Numbered from the stretch's first letter, positions 42,924 through 53,630 are shown. The stretch is 64,000 nucleotides of DNA from CALRQJ02 sp943370285 (GCA_943370285.1 CALRQJ020000001.1:186001-250000), one strand, 5' to 3'. Notes: generated from the sequence alone by a model not told the origin. A program made the numbers and translations.

Positions 42924-44111
42924 CTAAAAATTATACTTTGCTGTCATATAATCAATAGCAGGTAGCGAATTTCCGGTAAAATCAAATAAAGTAGTATTCT
43001 CCCAACTAGAGCCTGTTCCCCATTTGTCTCTTAAACCCGAAGTAATCCAAGCAGGCTCCCAATACATGATGCCGCTTCCACCTCCTGCTATAATAGCTTG
43101 GGTAAAATCTTTTAAATATTTTAATTGACCTTCTTTGCTGATATCATAGCCCGGAACAGCGGTGCTGCCCGAAATGATATTGTTATAACTATCTGCACCG
43201 GCACTTGTCCACGGATAAGCAGTTTCAACAATCATTATTTTTTTGCCATATTTAGTTCTCAAATTACTGATTCGAGCAGTAATATCACTCATGGTATTAA
43301 CGGTAGCCCAAATGTAATAATGAGATATACCGAGGATATCGAAATCTGTAACACCACCAAGATTAATGACGCCGTTGGCAAAATAATCAGCATCCGAAAT
43401 TTTTGCAACATGTAAAATGATTTGTGGCTTGATGGTTGAACTAAGTGAAAAATCTCGAACTGCTTTAATACCACTTTTTAATAACTCGGCAAAAGGTGTC
43501 CAATTGTTACTCACCACTTTGCCGGTATTAAACAACATACCTTGATTGGTCTCATTACCAACCTGCACCATTTCTGGTGTAAGATTTTTGCTTTTGAGGT
43601 AATTTAAAACTCGAAATGTGTAATTGTAAACAGAATCTTTTAAATCGTTTAAGCTTAAACTGGCACTCCAAGCAGCAGGCATTTTTTGATTGCCGGGGTC
43701 GGCCCATTCATCGGAATAGTGAAAATCAAGATTCACAATCATGCCGGCATTTTTAGCCCTTTGAATGGTCTTTTCAACATCGGCTAAATCGCTATAAAAT
43801 TTTCCGGCATTTAGTGGCCCGGTCCACGATGGGTTATGCCATAATCTTACTCTAATAGTATTAGCACCATGCAGTTTGAAAATAGTAAATGGGTCTTTTA
43901 CAGCACCGGAATCCTTGAATACGCCACCATAATCTTGCACCTGGTTAACGTAAGATAAATCTGCTCCCATCACAAATTGTGAAGGTGTGTAAAACACCCT
44001 TTCAGGTAGTGTGGGTGTAGGCGTACCATCTCCACCACTTGTTGTATTTGATTTTTTACAAGACGCAAAAAGAATCAAGACCAAAAGGCTTACTGCAGAA
44101 AACTTCATCAT
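42924..44111 (-). CDS. GH53 endo-beta-1,4-galactanase lipoprotein
   Basis: 395 residues; lipobox FASC (Cys18) followed by KKSNTTSGGDG, so probably attached to the outer membrane. GH53 hallmarks: 'FVMGADLSYVNQVQDYGGVF', 'LHGANTIRVRLWHNP', 'VNLDFHYSDEWADPGNQKMP' (typical of GH53), acid/base Glu187 in 'VQVGNETNQG', 'ISHYYIW' and nucleophile Glu296 in 'MIVETAYPW'. It hydrolyses internal beta-1,4-galactosyl links of type I arabinogalactan and pectic galactan. First of the three glycosidase genes (24 bp to the next), 28 bp after the permease gene. Confidence 0.93.
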   Translation of the reverse strand: MMKFSAVSLLVLILFASCKKSNTTSGGDGTPTPTLPERVFYTPSQFVMGADLSYVNQVQDYGGVFKDSGAVKDPFTIFKLHGANTIRVRLWHNPSWTGPLNAGKFYSDLADVEKTIQRAKNAGMIVNLDFHYSDEWADPGNQKMPAAWSASLSLNDLKDSVYNYTFRVLNYLKSKNLTPEMVQVGNETNQGMLFNTGKVVSNNWTPFAELLKSGIKAVRDFSLSSTIKPQIILHVAKISDADYFANGVINLGGVTDFDILGISHYYIWATVNTMSDITARISNLRTKYGKKIMIVETAYPWTSAGADSYNNIISGSTAVPGYDISKEGQLKYLKDFTQAIIAGGGSGIMYWEPAWITSGLRDKWGTGSSWENTTLFDFTGNSLPAIDYMTAKYNF

Positions 44112-44139
44112 GGCAAAGCTATGTTTGGGTGAGCAAATT

Positions 44140-45402
44140 TTATTCGTAGCGTAATGCTACAATCGGATTGAGTCTTGCAGCTTTTTGTGCCGGCCATACG
44201 CCTGCTGCTAACCCTACGACTGTGCAAATTACAATACCTAAAACTACCCAAAACCAAGGAATAACAAAGCCTGTGTTTAAGAAAGAGGAGAAAATATTAC
44301 CCACCAAGACACCAAGTACAATTCCGAACACGGCACCCAATAAACTGATGATAACAGACTCAAACAAAAACTGACTTCTAATATCTTTTTTCTTTCCACC
44401 AATTGCTTTGATTAATCCTACTTCCCTTGTTCTTTCATTTACCGATACCAGCATAATGTTCATCAACCCGATAGCAGCACCAATCAAAGTAATCAATCCG
44501 ATTGCACCTGCGGAACCGGTTATACTACCCAATAAACTAATAAACGTTTCTGCAGCAAAGTCACTTTTAGTTAAAAAGAAATTTTCTGCATCCATTGGTG
44601 TCAGTTTTCTGATATTTCTAAACCTACTTGTTGCTTCGTCAATGGCTGCTTCCATCATTTTGATATCGCCAACCATTACATTAATTATATAAGAAGAACT
44701 TGTGCCCGGTAATCGCCGCACATTGTTATAAGAAGTTATAATGACTTTATCCAATTGCAGAAATGCACTAGAACCTTTGGGTTCAAGTAATGCAATAATG
44801 CGATATGGCATACCCGAAACCCGAATGACTTTATCTACACACTTCTCCGGATTTTTTGCACCGAACAATTTTACTGCAACATCGTACCCTAACAAACAAA
44901 CGTTTCTCCCACTTTCAACATCTAATCTACTTAATGCCCTACCCGATTTTATCGTATAGCCAGATACAATCAAGTAGTTCTCATCGCCACCAATCATACT
45001 GAGGTTGGGATTTGTTTCTTTATTCTCAAACTTGGCTTTAATACTTCTTGGTCCGTTTAGTTGAATTCCGGTGGTAGATGGAAATGTATAATTGTCTTTA
45101 AATTGTTTTGCTTGTTCGTAAGTAATTACTTTATCGAGATTAGAATTCTTTACTTTTTTTCCTTGTTGATTACTACTTGGTCCACCAAAACGTACCTGTC
45201 GATTACGAAATGTAACACTAAAAGCATTGGCACCCAACACTGAGAAACTCTCTCTCAAACTTTGATTCATGGCCTCTATGGCCGTAATAATACCAATCAG
45301 CGCCATAATACCAAAAGCAATAATGGCTACAGTAATGCCTGTTCTTATCTTGTTGCTTTTTACCGTTCGGTAAGCTAAAGAAAAAGTGTCTTTTAATGTC
45401 AT
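44140..45402 (-). CDS. MacB/FtsX-type ABC transporter permease
   Basis: About 420 residues from the ATG at 45402; the frame begins three codons earlier with TTG. TM1 about 20-40 ('ITVAIIAFGIMALIGIITAI'), a large periplasmic MacB_PCD domain (about 45-280), and three C-terminal helices of the FtsX domain: 'IGLITLIGAAIGLMNIMLVS', 'IISLLGAVFGIVLGVLVGNI' and 'WFWVVLGIVICTVVGLAAGV'. 'RTREVGLIKAIGGKKKDI' and the ending 'AARLNPIVALRYE' are the FtsX family signature. No ATP-binding subunit is next to it. It may export or release lipoproteins or small molecules; substrate unknown. Confidence 0.9.
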   Translation of the reverse strand: MTLKDTFSLAYRTVKSNKIRTGITVAIIAFGIMALIGIITAIEAMNQSLRESFSVLGANAFSVTFRNRQVRFGGPSSNQQGKKVKNSNLDKVITYEQAKQFKDNYTFPSTTGIQLNGPRSIKAKFENKETNPNLSMIGGDENYLIVSGYTIKSGRALSRLDVESGRNVCLLGYDVAVKLFGAKNPEKCVDKVIRVSGMPYRIIALLEPKGSSAFLQLDKVIITSYNNVRRLPGTSSSYIINVMVGDIKMMEAAIDEATSRFRNIRKLTPMDAENFFLTKSDFAAETFISLLGSITGSAGAIGLITLIGAAIGLMNIMLVSVNERTREVGLIKAIGGKKKDIRSQFLFESVIISLLGAVFGIVLGVLVGNIFSSFLNTGFVIPWFWVVLGIVICTVVGLAAGVWPAQKAARLNPIVALRYE

Positions 45403-45544
45403 ATCCAACAATTCGGCAATAAAGATAAGATAAGCCTCTGAGGCTGAGAAGAAGGATTTATAAGCGGTAGCAATCTTGCTATAAAAGCAAAAGCTTCCCT
45501 TTTTAGAAAAGCTTTTACCAATGAAATGAGTTTATTTTCAGACT

Positions 45545-48500
45545 CTATTGCTGTGCTAACGATATTCTGATCTGTAACCCAGCTCTAGTATTAGTGATAG
45601 GTGCTGATGTTGAGATATAAGGTATTACTCGACGTTGGTCGAAGAATAACTTGATATTAATTCGATTATTAATCACATAATCTATAGATGGATTGATAGA
45701 AATTACTTTTTGACCACCGGTACTATAAGCGTTTTGTTGATCAAGTCTACTATTACTGTTAGCATCATCTCTCATGCTTAAATCTAGTCTGAAGTTAATG
45801 TCATTTTCTAGCTTCTTATTTTTAGCAAACGGCAATTTAAATCCTGGATTAAATCCTCTCTTCCTCCAACCGGCGCCAATTGTCCATTCTGTGCTTCTTA
45901 CTTCGCTTAATTGGTAATCTACCAAACTCAAACTTAGTTGTCTGCTCTTTTTGTATTCGAACTTCACATTGAGTTGGTCTGTTGTGGTGATATCAAACCC
46001 AATCAACGGTGCAAATTGCTCTTGGATACTTAAGTTAGGTACTAAGAAATATGGAATAAAATTACCCGAAACAGTATCTACAAAACCCGGTGCATTAAAG
46101 GCAAATGGATCTTGATACAATAATGCACTATTATAACTATTCATGCTCAAACTTCCGGTGTAAGCATGTGTAATGCTGATGGTACTAAATGTTTTGGCGA
46201 TAGATTGATTGCGAGTTAATCCTGTATAAGTCAATCGCCAATTAGGTAAAGGCTTAATACTCTTGAATGGATTTGCCTTAACATCAGGATTTGATTGTTG
46301 AATTAAGCCAACCGTTTGCGGATTTTTACCGGTATACGCTGCAATGAAGGATGGAATCAAAACATCTTGTGCATAGCGACCATACCCTTTGTAGAAACCA
46401 TCAGCATTTTGACCTAAGCCAGCTTGGTATGGATTACTCTTTGCCAAACGTTCACTTAGTATGATACGATTGTTTTCAAACTCTTTGAAAGTGGCAGATA
46501 CTTGTGTAGGATCTGCTTTACCAAACAAAGTTTTGAAGGCTATATAACTAACGTTGAATCCACCCGAAGCTAATGGACTTAAGTGATTGAACTTACCGGT
46601 TACTCCTGTGTCTTTAAACAACTCGGTATACTCTTTACTGAAGCTTTTATCGAGGTTCAAATCAATGGTTAATTCTTTTATCGGTTCTAATTGAGCGGTG
46701 ATGCTTAATCGTTGATCAAAATTTTGTCTGAACATGAAGTTAAAAGTAGAATCTCTGGTAATCAAACCTTGCGCTGCTTTCTTATTCAGCCATGAGGTGT
46801 CTGGTTGTTTACCAAATACATAATCCATACCTGGTGCCATGCTGTTCCAATTCTGACCTAAAATTCTAGTGCTATCAATATAACCCGGCAGTCTACTGCG
46901 ATAGTTTTCACTGTAGTTAATCGAAACTCTTTTTACAGAAGTCAACAATCTACCACCTGCTCTTGCAACACCGCTCATTTGAACTGGTTGATTGGCTTTT
47001 GCTAAACGCTTGGCTTTACGTTCAGCCCGCTTTTGCTGACGCCATTTTTTAAGCGCTGCTTTGCGTTTTTTACCGGTAAGGCCTTTGGTAACTTCTGCTT
47101 TGGTTTTAATGTCAGATTTTGGTTGCTCAGACATTTCAGGCATACGACTACCACTTAACTTAGGTGCACCTTTTGAATTTTTTGATTTTTTATCTTTCTT
47201 ATCATCCTCTTTGGCGTCGTCTTTCGGTGCTTTAGGTGCCGGAGCTTCGTCTAGTGCTCTTAACCATCTTGATTTCTGATATAATCGAGTGAAATCAAAT
47301 TCTCCATTCAAATTATTCTCCTGACTATTTTCAATGGTATTACCTAAGTCTATTGCCAATCGGCTTGCACCAATCCAATTATAAGTAGTCGTATAACTAT
47401 ATCTTGCTGTAATCCAATCTGTCAATGGAAACTTAGCAGTAGGCAGGTTATAACTCAAAATTGCTTTTTGATTATACAACGTATTTCTGCCACCATTCCA
47501 GAAATTTTTGTTGATAGTATCTCTTTTTGCTTTGGTATTAATCATACCATAAGGTTCATCAACCCTAGCATTGTTAGTAGCACTAAAATCAAGATTTAGC
47601 GATCGGCTTAAATCCCAACGCAAATTGTAGTATCGATCAAACGTAAAGTACTTATCGTAAGTAGTATCTACTCTTTCTACTTTATTATCAAATGAGTTAA
47701 CAATACGAGGAATGTACTGGCCAAACTGTCTATTTACATCAGCCCTAAAACTTAATAATGACGGCGATGGATTTAAGTTGAAATCTTTAATCAATGAAAA
47801 CCAAGGCGATCTTGACTTGATCAATTTTTTGGCCGGTTCCCAATACTTCGGCTGTGCATTAAAATTATAGCCTAAGCCACCACGATGTTTCGTTACATCA
47901 TTTTGAATGACCAAAGGACCATTATTCGAAGTTTTGATATAAGAATAACTGAAATCAAAATTACTCAGCTTCCACAACTTAGGTTTACCGCTGCCATTGC
48001 CCACTCTAACATTCGTAAAGTTTACCGTTTTGACAGTGGTTTTATCAATCGCTACTTGTTTAATCGAATCTTTTTGAGCTTTAACAGTAGCAGAACTTAA
48101 TTTATCTTTTAACTTAATATCCAAATCATAAGGATCGTACTCCGGAGTTTTGACAGTTTGGTTGATGCTAGCATATACCGGTATAGTGATGCCTGCTTTT
48201 TTAGGTAATAATTTACCGGCATCAATGGTAGCAGCAGCATCAAACTGCATAAAATTTTCTCTAGCTCTTTCGTTTACTCTTTGCTCTAAAGTACCAAAGC
48301 CTTTGCTGTAAGTATTTACGCTGACAGATATATTACCCAAATCTGCCAACTGAATATCCATTCTGCCAATTGCAGCATAACCGCCTTCTTCATCTAATCT
48401 GGAAAAACGTAATTCATTAATCCACACTTCAGCATCAATAGGCAATCCATCCGGTTCATAAGGATTTTCTACGCCTACTAACATACTTCTTACTTCGCCC

Positions 48501-51500
48501 AAGTTAGGATTACCGTAAACGGAAATCGTTTTGTTATCAATTTGTTCCCGATAAATGCCTAAAGGCATGGGATTCATTTTATTGCGTCGGGTTTTGATTT
48601 GAATTAAATCTTGCAAATCAAAGTCCAAATTATTTTCTGGCGGCCAAACTTTCTCTTCCTCTCCTTTGGCATATTGTTTTGGCGGTGTTACCTTAAGTGG
48701 CACTTTTACTTCGTAATAATTATTCAGAAAATCTTGTCCAATTCTAATAACCGCATTCAAGTCGCCATCTGCTACTACTCGCTGACCAATGATGCTTTCA
48801 GCATGCACAAACATGGAGAGTTTGCCATATTGCCGCATATCTAAATTGAAAGTTTTAAATACGCCTCTAGCATCGCCGTTAGCTAGGTCTCTAACTTGCA
48901 AACTCATAGCTTGCTCGTTCTGTAAAATATTAATATTGTTATTGCTTAACTGCTGAACCCTTTCAATGCCCTGAGGAATCAAATAGTTAACCGGCTGACG
49001 TTTACTATTCTCTTCAATATTCACTGCCAATACATTAAAAATTGTACTGGTATTAACTAATGGTGTATAAGAACCTGTGGTATCTAACTCAAATTGAAAA
49101 CGACGCCATTGGTTACGAACTAAATCTAACCGTGCAAAACGCATCACCACAGAATCTTCAAAATCGCTCAAATACATTCGCATAAAACGAATGGATTTAA
49201 AGTCGGGGATATTACCTACTTTTTGTACATAATCTCTGATAGGAACACGGAACAGATACCAAGTCTCAGGACCTGTAGTGCCATCCGCATAACGAACAGT
49301 TAGGTTTTGTCTATCGGTTAAATACTTGGTTGTACCAACCGACATATTGGGTTTTAAATCCAATGCATATTCATAATATTCTTCCGTTTCATTCAGTGTA
49401 TTATCTCGGTTTAAGTCTTCATTATCGGGGTATAAGGTTGCAGCCGGACTAAACTGTGAACTTGTTGTAGAAACCGGTGAATTACCTTGCGGATTATTGA
49501 AGTTTTTATAGCGACCTAAAATATCTGTTCTGCTAGCATCGTATACTTCATCTCTGTACCAACGATAGTTATCATTGCTTGGGTCAATTGCAGCTCTTTG
49601 CGCTATGGGTGAATTGGCCCCGAAGTTATTACGTAAATCGGTGATATATTTATTCCGTTTTCTAAATTCTTCATCATCTGTTAAACCATCGAATCCAACA
49701 TCTTGGTAAGGCCTATCTGCCGGATCGTTACTGAAAGCCTGTGTAATTTGAATAGGATTCACCGGCGTTTTACCCCATTTGGTACTACTATCAACAGCAG
49801 CAGGAACATTTGGTGTATTCAATCCATTTTCATAAAAACGACGACCATCTTTCAGCACATCTTCACTTATGTTTCCTAGGTTAATATAGAGTTTACCACC
49901 TGTGCTTGTAGGCTTTTTGATGAATGGATCTTGCACCCACATTTCAATAAATTCTACGTTACCGGTTTCAAAATCGGTTTGGTCAATATTACGCATGATA
50001 CCTGCCCAACGTTGTCTTGGATTGGTGAGTTTACCATTGGCATCAATTTGTCCGGGGCGATATTCAAAATTATACGGCCCCAATTCTGTTGGATAGTAAG
50101 CCAAATCAAAAGTCACCAATTGATTTTGTCCTAAATCGGTGGTACGTTGAGGAAACAATTCGGCATTGGTTACCGCCCTTGTTCTTGGATCACTTAATGC
50201 GGCAACATCTCTACGCAATGGATTGCTGGCACTATTCTTATCTTGTAAAATAGGTTCAATATTATACCAAGCTAATTTTGCTCTGTTGTAATTGTAAGCT
50301 ACACTATCATTTAAAGTTGATTCTGGGAAACGACTTGGCGTTGAAGCCATAGTCCACGACACAAAAGGGAAACGTAAATCGATGCTATTACGAGTTCCTT
50401 CAAAATCATCGATATAAATTAAGCCATCACTACCATCTCCAATTTGTTTAGGGTGACCTGGTTTCAAATAAGCCGCTTCTCCATATGCATTGATATTTGA
50501 CATGGCCGTGGTAGAATAGAACGGCAGCTTATCTAACATTTTGGTAAGCTTGGGTAAGTCTGACCGATAGTTAAAATCTAAACCATACATGGTATTACGA
50601 ATGGGATCTTCGCCATAATTCATTTTGGTAAAGAATGGTCTTTCACCCAAACGAGCCATTGTACCACCTAAGGTTAATTTTTTATTAGCTAAATAATCAA
50701 CCCTTAAACCCAAGAAATTTCGTTGCTGAATACCAAAGCCTGCATTGTTTTCAAACTGCACATTCACCGGTAATCCGGCATTCAAAATGGCTTGATTAAG
50801 AATTTTTACGGTACCTAAATTATAATCAATAATATAATCTGCACCTTCTCGCAATATTTGACCACCCGCTGTAACACTTACTGAACCCGGCGGAACATTA
50901 AATGCACCTAAATAAATTTCTGATGAAGAACTTCCCTTCACCTGCCCTTGCATCACAAATCGATTAAGGTTCGCATACGTTTGTGCAATGGCTTTAATAG
51001 AATCGTAAAGTTGATAATATACATATTTCTTTTTTAAGGCTTGTGATAAACCCGGAAAAGCCAATGTATCTAAATCTCTACCAAAAGGTTCTAACACCGG
51101 AAAAATGATTTTTCCTTGCTGTGCTAAAATGGTATACCCTTCTACATAATCAAACACACCATCGGGTTGAGGATCATTTTGATTATTGAGTCGGTCAAGA
51201 TTTAATATTCTTAATAAGGATAATCCTTCCACCGAAGCTGCGGTTTCAGGCAAAAATCTTTTTAATCCACCGCTTGGTTCTTCGTACAATACATTCAATT
51301 TAAAATCTTGGCGTTGAATGCCCGGCACATCTAAAGAATACACATTCTTCATCATCAAATCCCAAATAGGCAGATTGGGTCTTTGAGAAGTAGCTTTCAA
51401 CAATTTCAAAAACTGTACTTTTTGTACGCCTTGGCTATTACTGTCTAAACCAATGTCTTGGCTAAATTCACCAACTTGAAATACTTTACCATTCACCGTA

Positions 51501-52867
51501 TATTGGTAAGCAATACCCAACACTTCATCAGGCTGCAATGGCTGATTCAACGATACAAATCCGATTTGCTGATTGAAATAATATTCGTTGGTGGTTAATT
51601 TACGGGCAAAAGTTTTCTCATAGTCTTCTACCGGTTTTAAACCATGTGCCAACAAACGACTTGTGATTTGAGATGGATTTCTATTGTTGGGATCTGATAC
51701 TAAAAAACTATACAAATTATTGGCACCATTTTGCGGAAAATCGCTATTGGTTAATGGTACGTTCACCGGATTGTAAGTGTTCCTTTCCCCTAAATCCATC
51801 AAGCCCACTACATCTCGGGCATCGGTTGTTGCCCCTGTACGGTTGGTTACCCAAACTTCTACCCTTAAAATTTGTACCTGACTGTTTACAACAGGCAGGT
51901 TTTTCATGGATTTGTTGAAGTTGTTTTTGAAGTATTGTCCTAATAAAAAGTGACGGTTTTCTTCGTAATCATCTAACTTTTTTTCAAAACGAGTAGTTGC
52001 GGCACCACCTTGCAGCGGCATACTTTGGCGTTGAGCTCTTTGATTGGCTAAAACACCTGTTACAAACAATTTACCAAATTGTAATTGCGATTTTATACCA
52101 AATAAACTTTGTGCACTTGGTATCAAAGTTCCTTTGGAAGTGAATGAAACGTTTCCGGCTTCTAAAGATTTGATAATTTCATCATCCATGCCTTTGTAAT
52201 CCAACTTTAGCTGATTATCAAAATCAAAATTGGCAAGTGTGTTATAGTTGATGGGAAGTTTTAGTTTGTCGCCAATATTACCCATCACATTCACATTGGC
52301 ATTCATGTCAAAATCGAAACCACCATTTCTTCTTGCTCTTTCCGGTAGCGTTGGATTTTTTACATTCTGCCCTTGATAACCTGCCATGATATCTACGCTA
52401 CCCTGTGGCTTGATATCTACTTTCAACCCATTAGGACCAATACCAAAAATTCGATCAAACAATTTATCGAATACTTGTAGTTTGGGCTTTACTGCCTTGC
52501 GATTTAATGCACTTAAAGTTTGTGACCGTTGACGGAAATAATCAATTTCTGATTGGCGACCTTGGAGTCGCATCATTTCATCAAAACTCAGTGAAGTAGG
52601 CACTCGGTAATAAGAATTACCAATTCTTTCTACGATGTAAAATTCTTTTGTTTTTGGATCGTATCGAATATCTCTTTTGATGAGCGATGTATCTCTAATA
52701 TCAAAAGGATTATTGCTGCGCTGCGAAAATGGATCGGCATGTCGGTCCTTGATGGGATAACGAAGCGAATCATTACGGGTACTATCCGCCTTTTGTTGTG
52801 CTGATAATTGGGCAACGCAAAGCCATGCTACCGTAGTAAGGGTAAAAAAACGAAAGAGTTTGAGCAT
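45545..52867 (-). CDS. sprA: T9SS outer-membrane translocon SprA (Sov)
   Basis: 2440 residues, the size expected of SprA (Sov), the giant 36-strand barrel through which T9SS cargo leaves the cell. The ATG at 52867 gives signal peptide MLKLFRFFTLTTVAWLCVAQ; the longer frame starts with TTG. Motifs shared with SprA: 'MRLQGRQSEIDYFRQRSQTL', 'GNVSFTSKGTLIPSAQSLFG', 'VEVWVTNRTGATTDARDVVG' and 'VSWTMASTPSRFPEST'. About residues 1873-1963 form a Lys/Arg/Asp-rich insertion ('KEDDKKDKKSKNSKG', 'KRKAALKKWRQQKRAERKAK'). It works with the repeat protein at 29-31 kb or other sorting-domain cargo. It starts 56 bp after ruvA on the same strand. Confidence 0.96.
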   Translation of the reverse strand: MLKLFRFFTLTTVAWLCVAQLSAQQKADSTRNDSLRYPIKDRHADPFSQRSNNPFDIRDTSLIKRDIRYDPKTKEFYIVERIGNSYYRVPTSLSFDEMMRLQGRQSEIDYFRQRSQTLSALNRKAVKPKLQVFDKLFDRIFGIGPNGLKVDIKPQGSVDIMAGYQGQNVKNPTLPERARRNGGFDFDMNANVNVMGNIGDKLKLPINYNTLANFDFDNQLKLDYKGMDDEIIKSLEAGNVSFTSKGTLIPSAQSLFGIKSQLQFGKLFVTGVLANQRAQRQSMPLQGGAATTRFEKKLDDYEENRHFLLGQYFKNNFNKSMKNLPVVNSQVQILRVEVWVTNRTGATTDARDVVGLMDLGERNTYNPVNVPLTNSDFPQNGANNLYSFLVSDPNNRNPSQITSRLLAHGLKPVEDYEKTFARKLTTNEYYFNQQIGFVSLNQPLQPDEVLGIAYQYTVNGKVFQVGEFSQDIGLDSNSQGVQKVQFLKLLKATSQRPNLPIWDLMMKNVYSLDVPGIQRQDFKLNVLYEEPSGGLKRFLPETAASVEGLSLLRILNLDRLNNQNDPQPDGVFDYVEGYTILAQQGKIIFPVLEPFGRDLDTLAFPGLSQALKKKYVYYQLYDSIKAIAQTYANLNRFVMQGQVKGSSSSEIYLGAFNVPPGSVSVTAGGQILREGADYIIDYNLGTVKILNQAILNAGLPVNVQFENNAGFGIQQRNFLGLRVDYLANKKLTLGGTMARLGERPFFTKMNYGEDPIRNTMYGLDFNYRSDLPKLTKMLDKLPFYSTTAMSNINAYGEAAYLKPGHPKQIGDGSDGLIYIDDFEGTRNSIDLRFPFVSWTMASTPSRFPESTLNDSVAYNYNRAKLAWYNIEPILQDKNSASNPLRRDVAALSDPRTRAVTNAELFPQRTTDLGQNQLVTFDLAYYPTELGPYNFEYRPGQIDANGKLTNPRQRWAGIMRNIDQTDFETGNVEFIEMWVQDPFIKKPTSTGGKLYINLGNISEDVLKDGRRFYENGLNTPNVPAAVDSSTKWGKTPVNPIQITQAFSNDPADRPYQDVGFDGLTDDEEFRKRNKYITDLRNNFGANSPIAQRAAIDPSNDNYRWYRDEVYDASRTDILGRYKNFNNPQGNSPVSTTSSQFSPAATLYPDNEDLNRDNTLNETEEYYEYALDLKPNMSVGTTKYLTDRQNLTVRYADGTTGPETWYLFRVPIRDYVQKVGNIPDFKSIRFMRMYLSDFEDSVVMRFARLDLVRNQWRRFQFELDTTGSYTPLVNTSTIFNVLAVNIEENSKRQPVNYLIPQGIERVQQLSNNNINILQNEQAMSLQVRDLANGDARGVFKTFNLDMRQYGKLSMFVHAESIIGQRVVADGDLNAVIRIGQDFLNNYYEVKVPLKVTPPKQYAKGEEEKVWPPENNLDFDLQDLIQIKTRRNKMNPMPLGIYREQIDNKTISVYGNPNLGEVRSMLVGVENPYEPDGLPIDAEVWINELRFSRLDEEGGYAAIGRMDIQLADLGNISVSVNTYSKGFGTLEQRVNERARENFMQFDAAATIDAGKLLPKKAGITIPVYASINQTVKTPEYDPYDLDIKLKDKLSSATVKAQKDSIKQVAIDKTTVKTVNFTNVRVGNGSGKPKLWKLSNFDFSYSYIKTSNNGPLVIQNDVTKHRGGLGYNFNAQPKYWEPAKKLIKSRSPWFSLIKDFNLNPSPSLLSFRADVNRQFGQYIPRIVNSFDNKVERVDTTYDKYFTFDRYYNLRWDLSRSLNLDFSATNNARVDEPYGMINTKAKRDTINKNFWNGGRNTLYNQKAILSYNLPTAKFPLTDWITARYSYTTTYNWIGASRLAIDLGNTIENSQENNLNGEFDFTRLYQKSRWLRALDEAPAPKAPKDDAKEDDKKDKKSKNSKGAPKLSGSRMPEMSEQPKSDIKTKAEVTKGLTGKKRKAALKKWRQQKRAERKAKRLAKANQPVQMSGVARAGGRLLTSVKRVSINYSENYRSRLPGYIDSTRILGQNWNSMAPGMDYVFGKQPDTSWLNKKAAQGLITRDSTFNFMFRQNFDQRLSITAQLEPIKELTIDLNLDKSFSKEYTELFKDTGVTGKFNHLSPLASGGFNVSYIAFKTLFGKADPTQVSATFKEFENNRIILSERLAKSNPYQAGLGQNADGFYKGYGRYAQDVLIPSFIAAYTGKNPQTVGLIQQSNPDVKANPFKSIKPLPNWRLTYTGLTRNQSIAKTFSTISITHAYTGSLSMNSYNSALLYQDPFAFNAPGFVDTVSGNFIPYFLVPNLSIQEQFAPLIGFDITTTDQLNVKFEYKKSRQLSLSLVDYQLSEVRSTEWTIGAGWRKRGFNPGFKLPFAKNKKLENDINFRLDLSMRDDANSNSRLDQQNAYSTGGQKVISINPSIDYVINNRINIKLFFDQRRVIPYISTSAPITNTRAGLQIRISLAQQ

Positions 52868-52923
52868 CCGGGTCAAAACTGAATAAGCTGATTAAGTACA
52901 ATTCTTACTATACGCTGTTGCTT

Positions 52924-53511
52924 TTAAAGGTTTTTCAATGCCAGTTTAATCAATGGTTCTAAAGTTACGTCACCCGAAATAGCAGGAAGCGATTTCTTTA
53001 CCGCATTTTCTGCATTTGCTTTAGCAATACCCAATGCCATTAGTGCTTGTACAGCGTCGTACTCAATTGTTGATCCGGTGGTTGATGAGGCAAAGCCCAT
53101 GTCGGTGGTTTGTTTGCTCAATTTATCCTTTAACTCAACAATTAATCTTTCGGCTGTCTTTTTCCCTATTCCTTTGATGCTTTCTAGCTGTTTTACGTTG
53201 CCTTGTACAATAGCTTTGGCAATTTCTGCCGGCCTCATACCAGACAACATTATTCTTGCTGTTGCTGCACCTACCCCACTTACGCTAATAAGTTGTAAGA
53301 AAGTTGTTTTTTCTAACACATCTGCAAAACCATATAATGTTTGAGCATTTTCGGTGATGTGTAAATACGTAAACAATTGACCCTCATCTGCATTACTAAT
53401 TACAGAAAAAGTGTTTAGGCTGATATGACATTCATAACCAACGCCATTTACATCTACCACCACCAAGGCCGGTTGTTTTTGTACAAACTTTCCTCTAACA
53501 AAAGCTATCAT
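52924..53511 (-). CDS. ruvA: Holliday junction DNA helicase subunit RuvA
   Basis: 195 residues in the three RuvA domains: OB-fold ('MIAFVRGKFVQKQPALVVVD', 'GVGYECHISLNTF'), paired helix-hairpin-helix ('LISVSGVGAATARIMLSGM', 'LESIKGIGKKTAERLIVELK') and a C-terminal RuvB-contacting three-helix domain ('AVQALMALGIAKANAENAVK'). RuvA tetramers bind four-way junctions and load RuvB for branch migration. A TATTTTTG box is 14 bp before the ATG. Confidence 0.97.
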   Translation of the reverse strand: MIAFVRGKFVQKQPALVVVDVNGVGYECHISLNTFSVISNADEGQLFTYLHITENAQTLYGFADVLEKTTFLQLISVSGVGAATARIMLSGMRPAEIAKAIVQGNVKQLESIKGIGKKTAERLIVELKDKLSKQTTDMGFASSTTGSTIEYDAVQALMALGIAKANAENAVKKSLPAISGDVTLEPLIKLALKNL

Positions 53512-53525
53512 AATTACAAGGTTAC

Positions 53526-53533
53526 CAAAAATA
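53526..53533 (-). promoter_or_regulatory. -7 box TATTTTTG upstream of ruvA
   Basis: Perfect TAnnTTTG on the minus strand, 14 bp from the ruvA ATG. The ruvA and sprA genes may share the transcript. Confidence 0.5.
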
Positions 53534-53630
53534 GGGGTTTAACCGATATTTTTTATATGTAATTACGAAATGAATCTGTTAAATGGTTTAACAAGATGGG
53601 ATGAAGGCCATTTCAATAATTTACGATGGC

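Noticed and set aside
45480..45530. AAAAGCTT repeats after sprA as terminator
   Set aside because: The short self-palindromic AAGCTT units can pair only weakly with a loop of about 12 bases; not convincing as a terminator.
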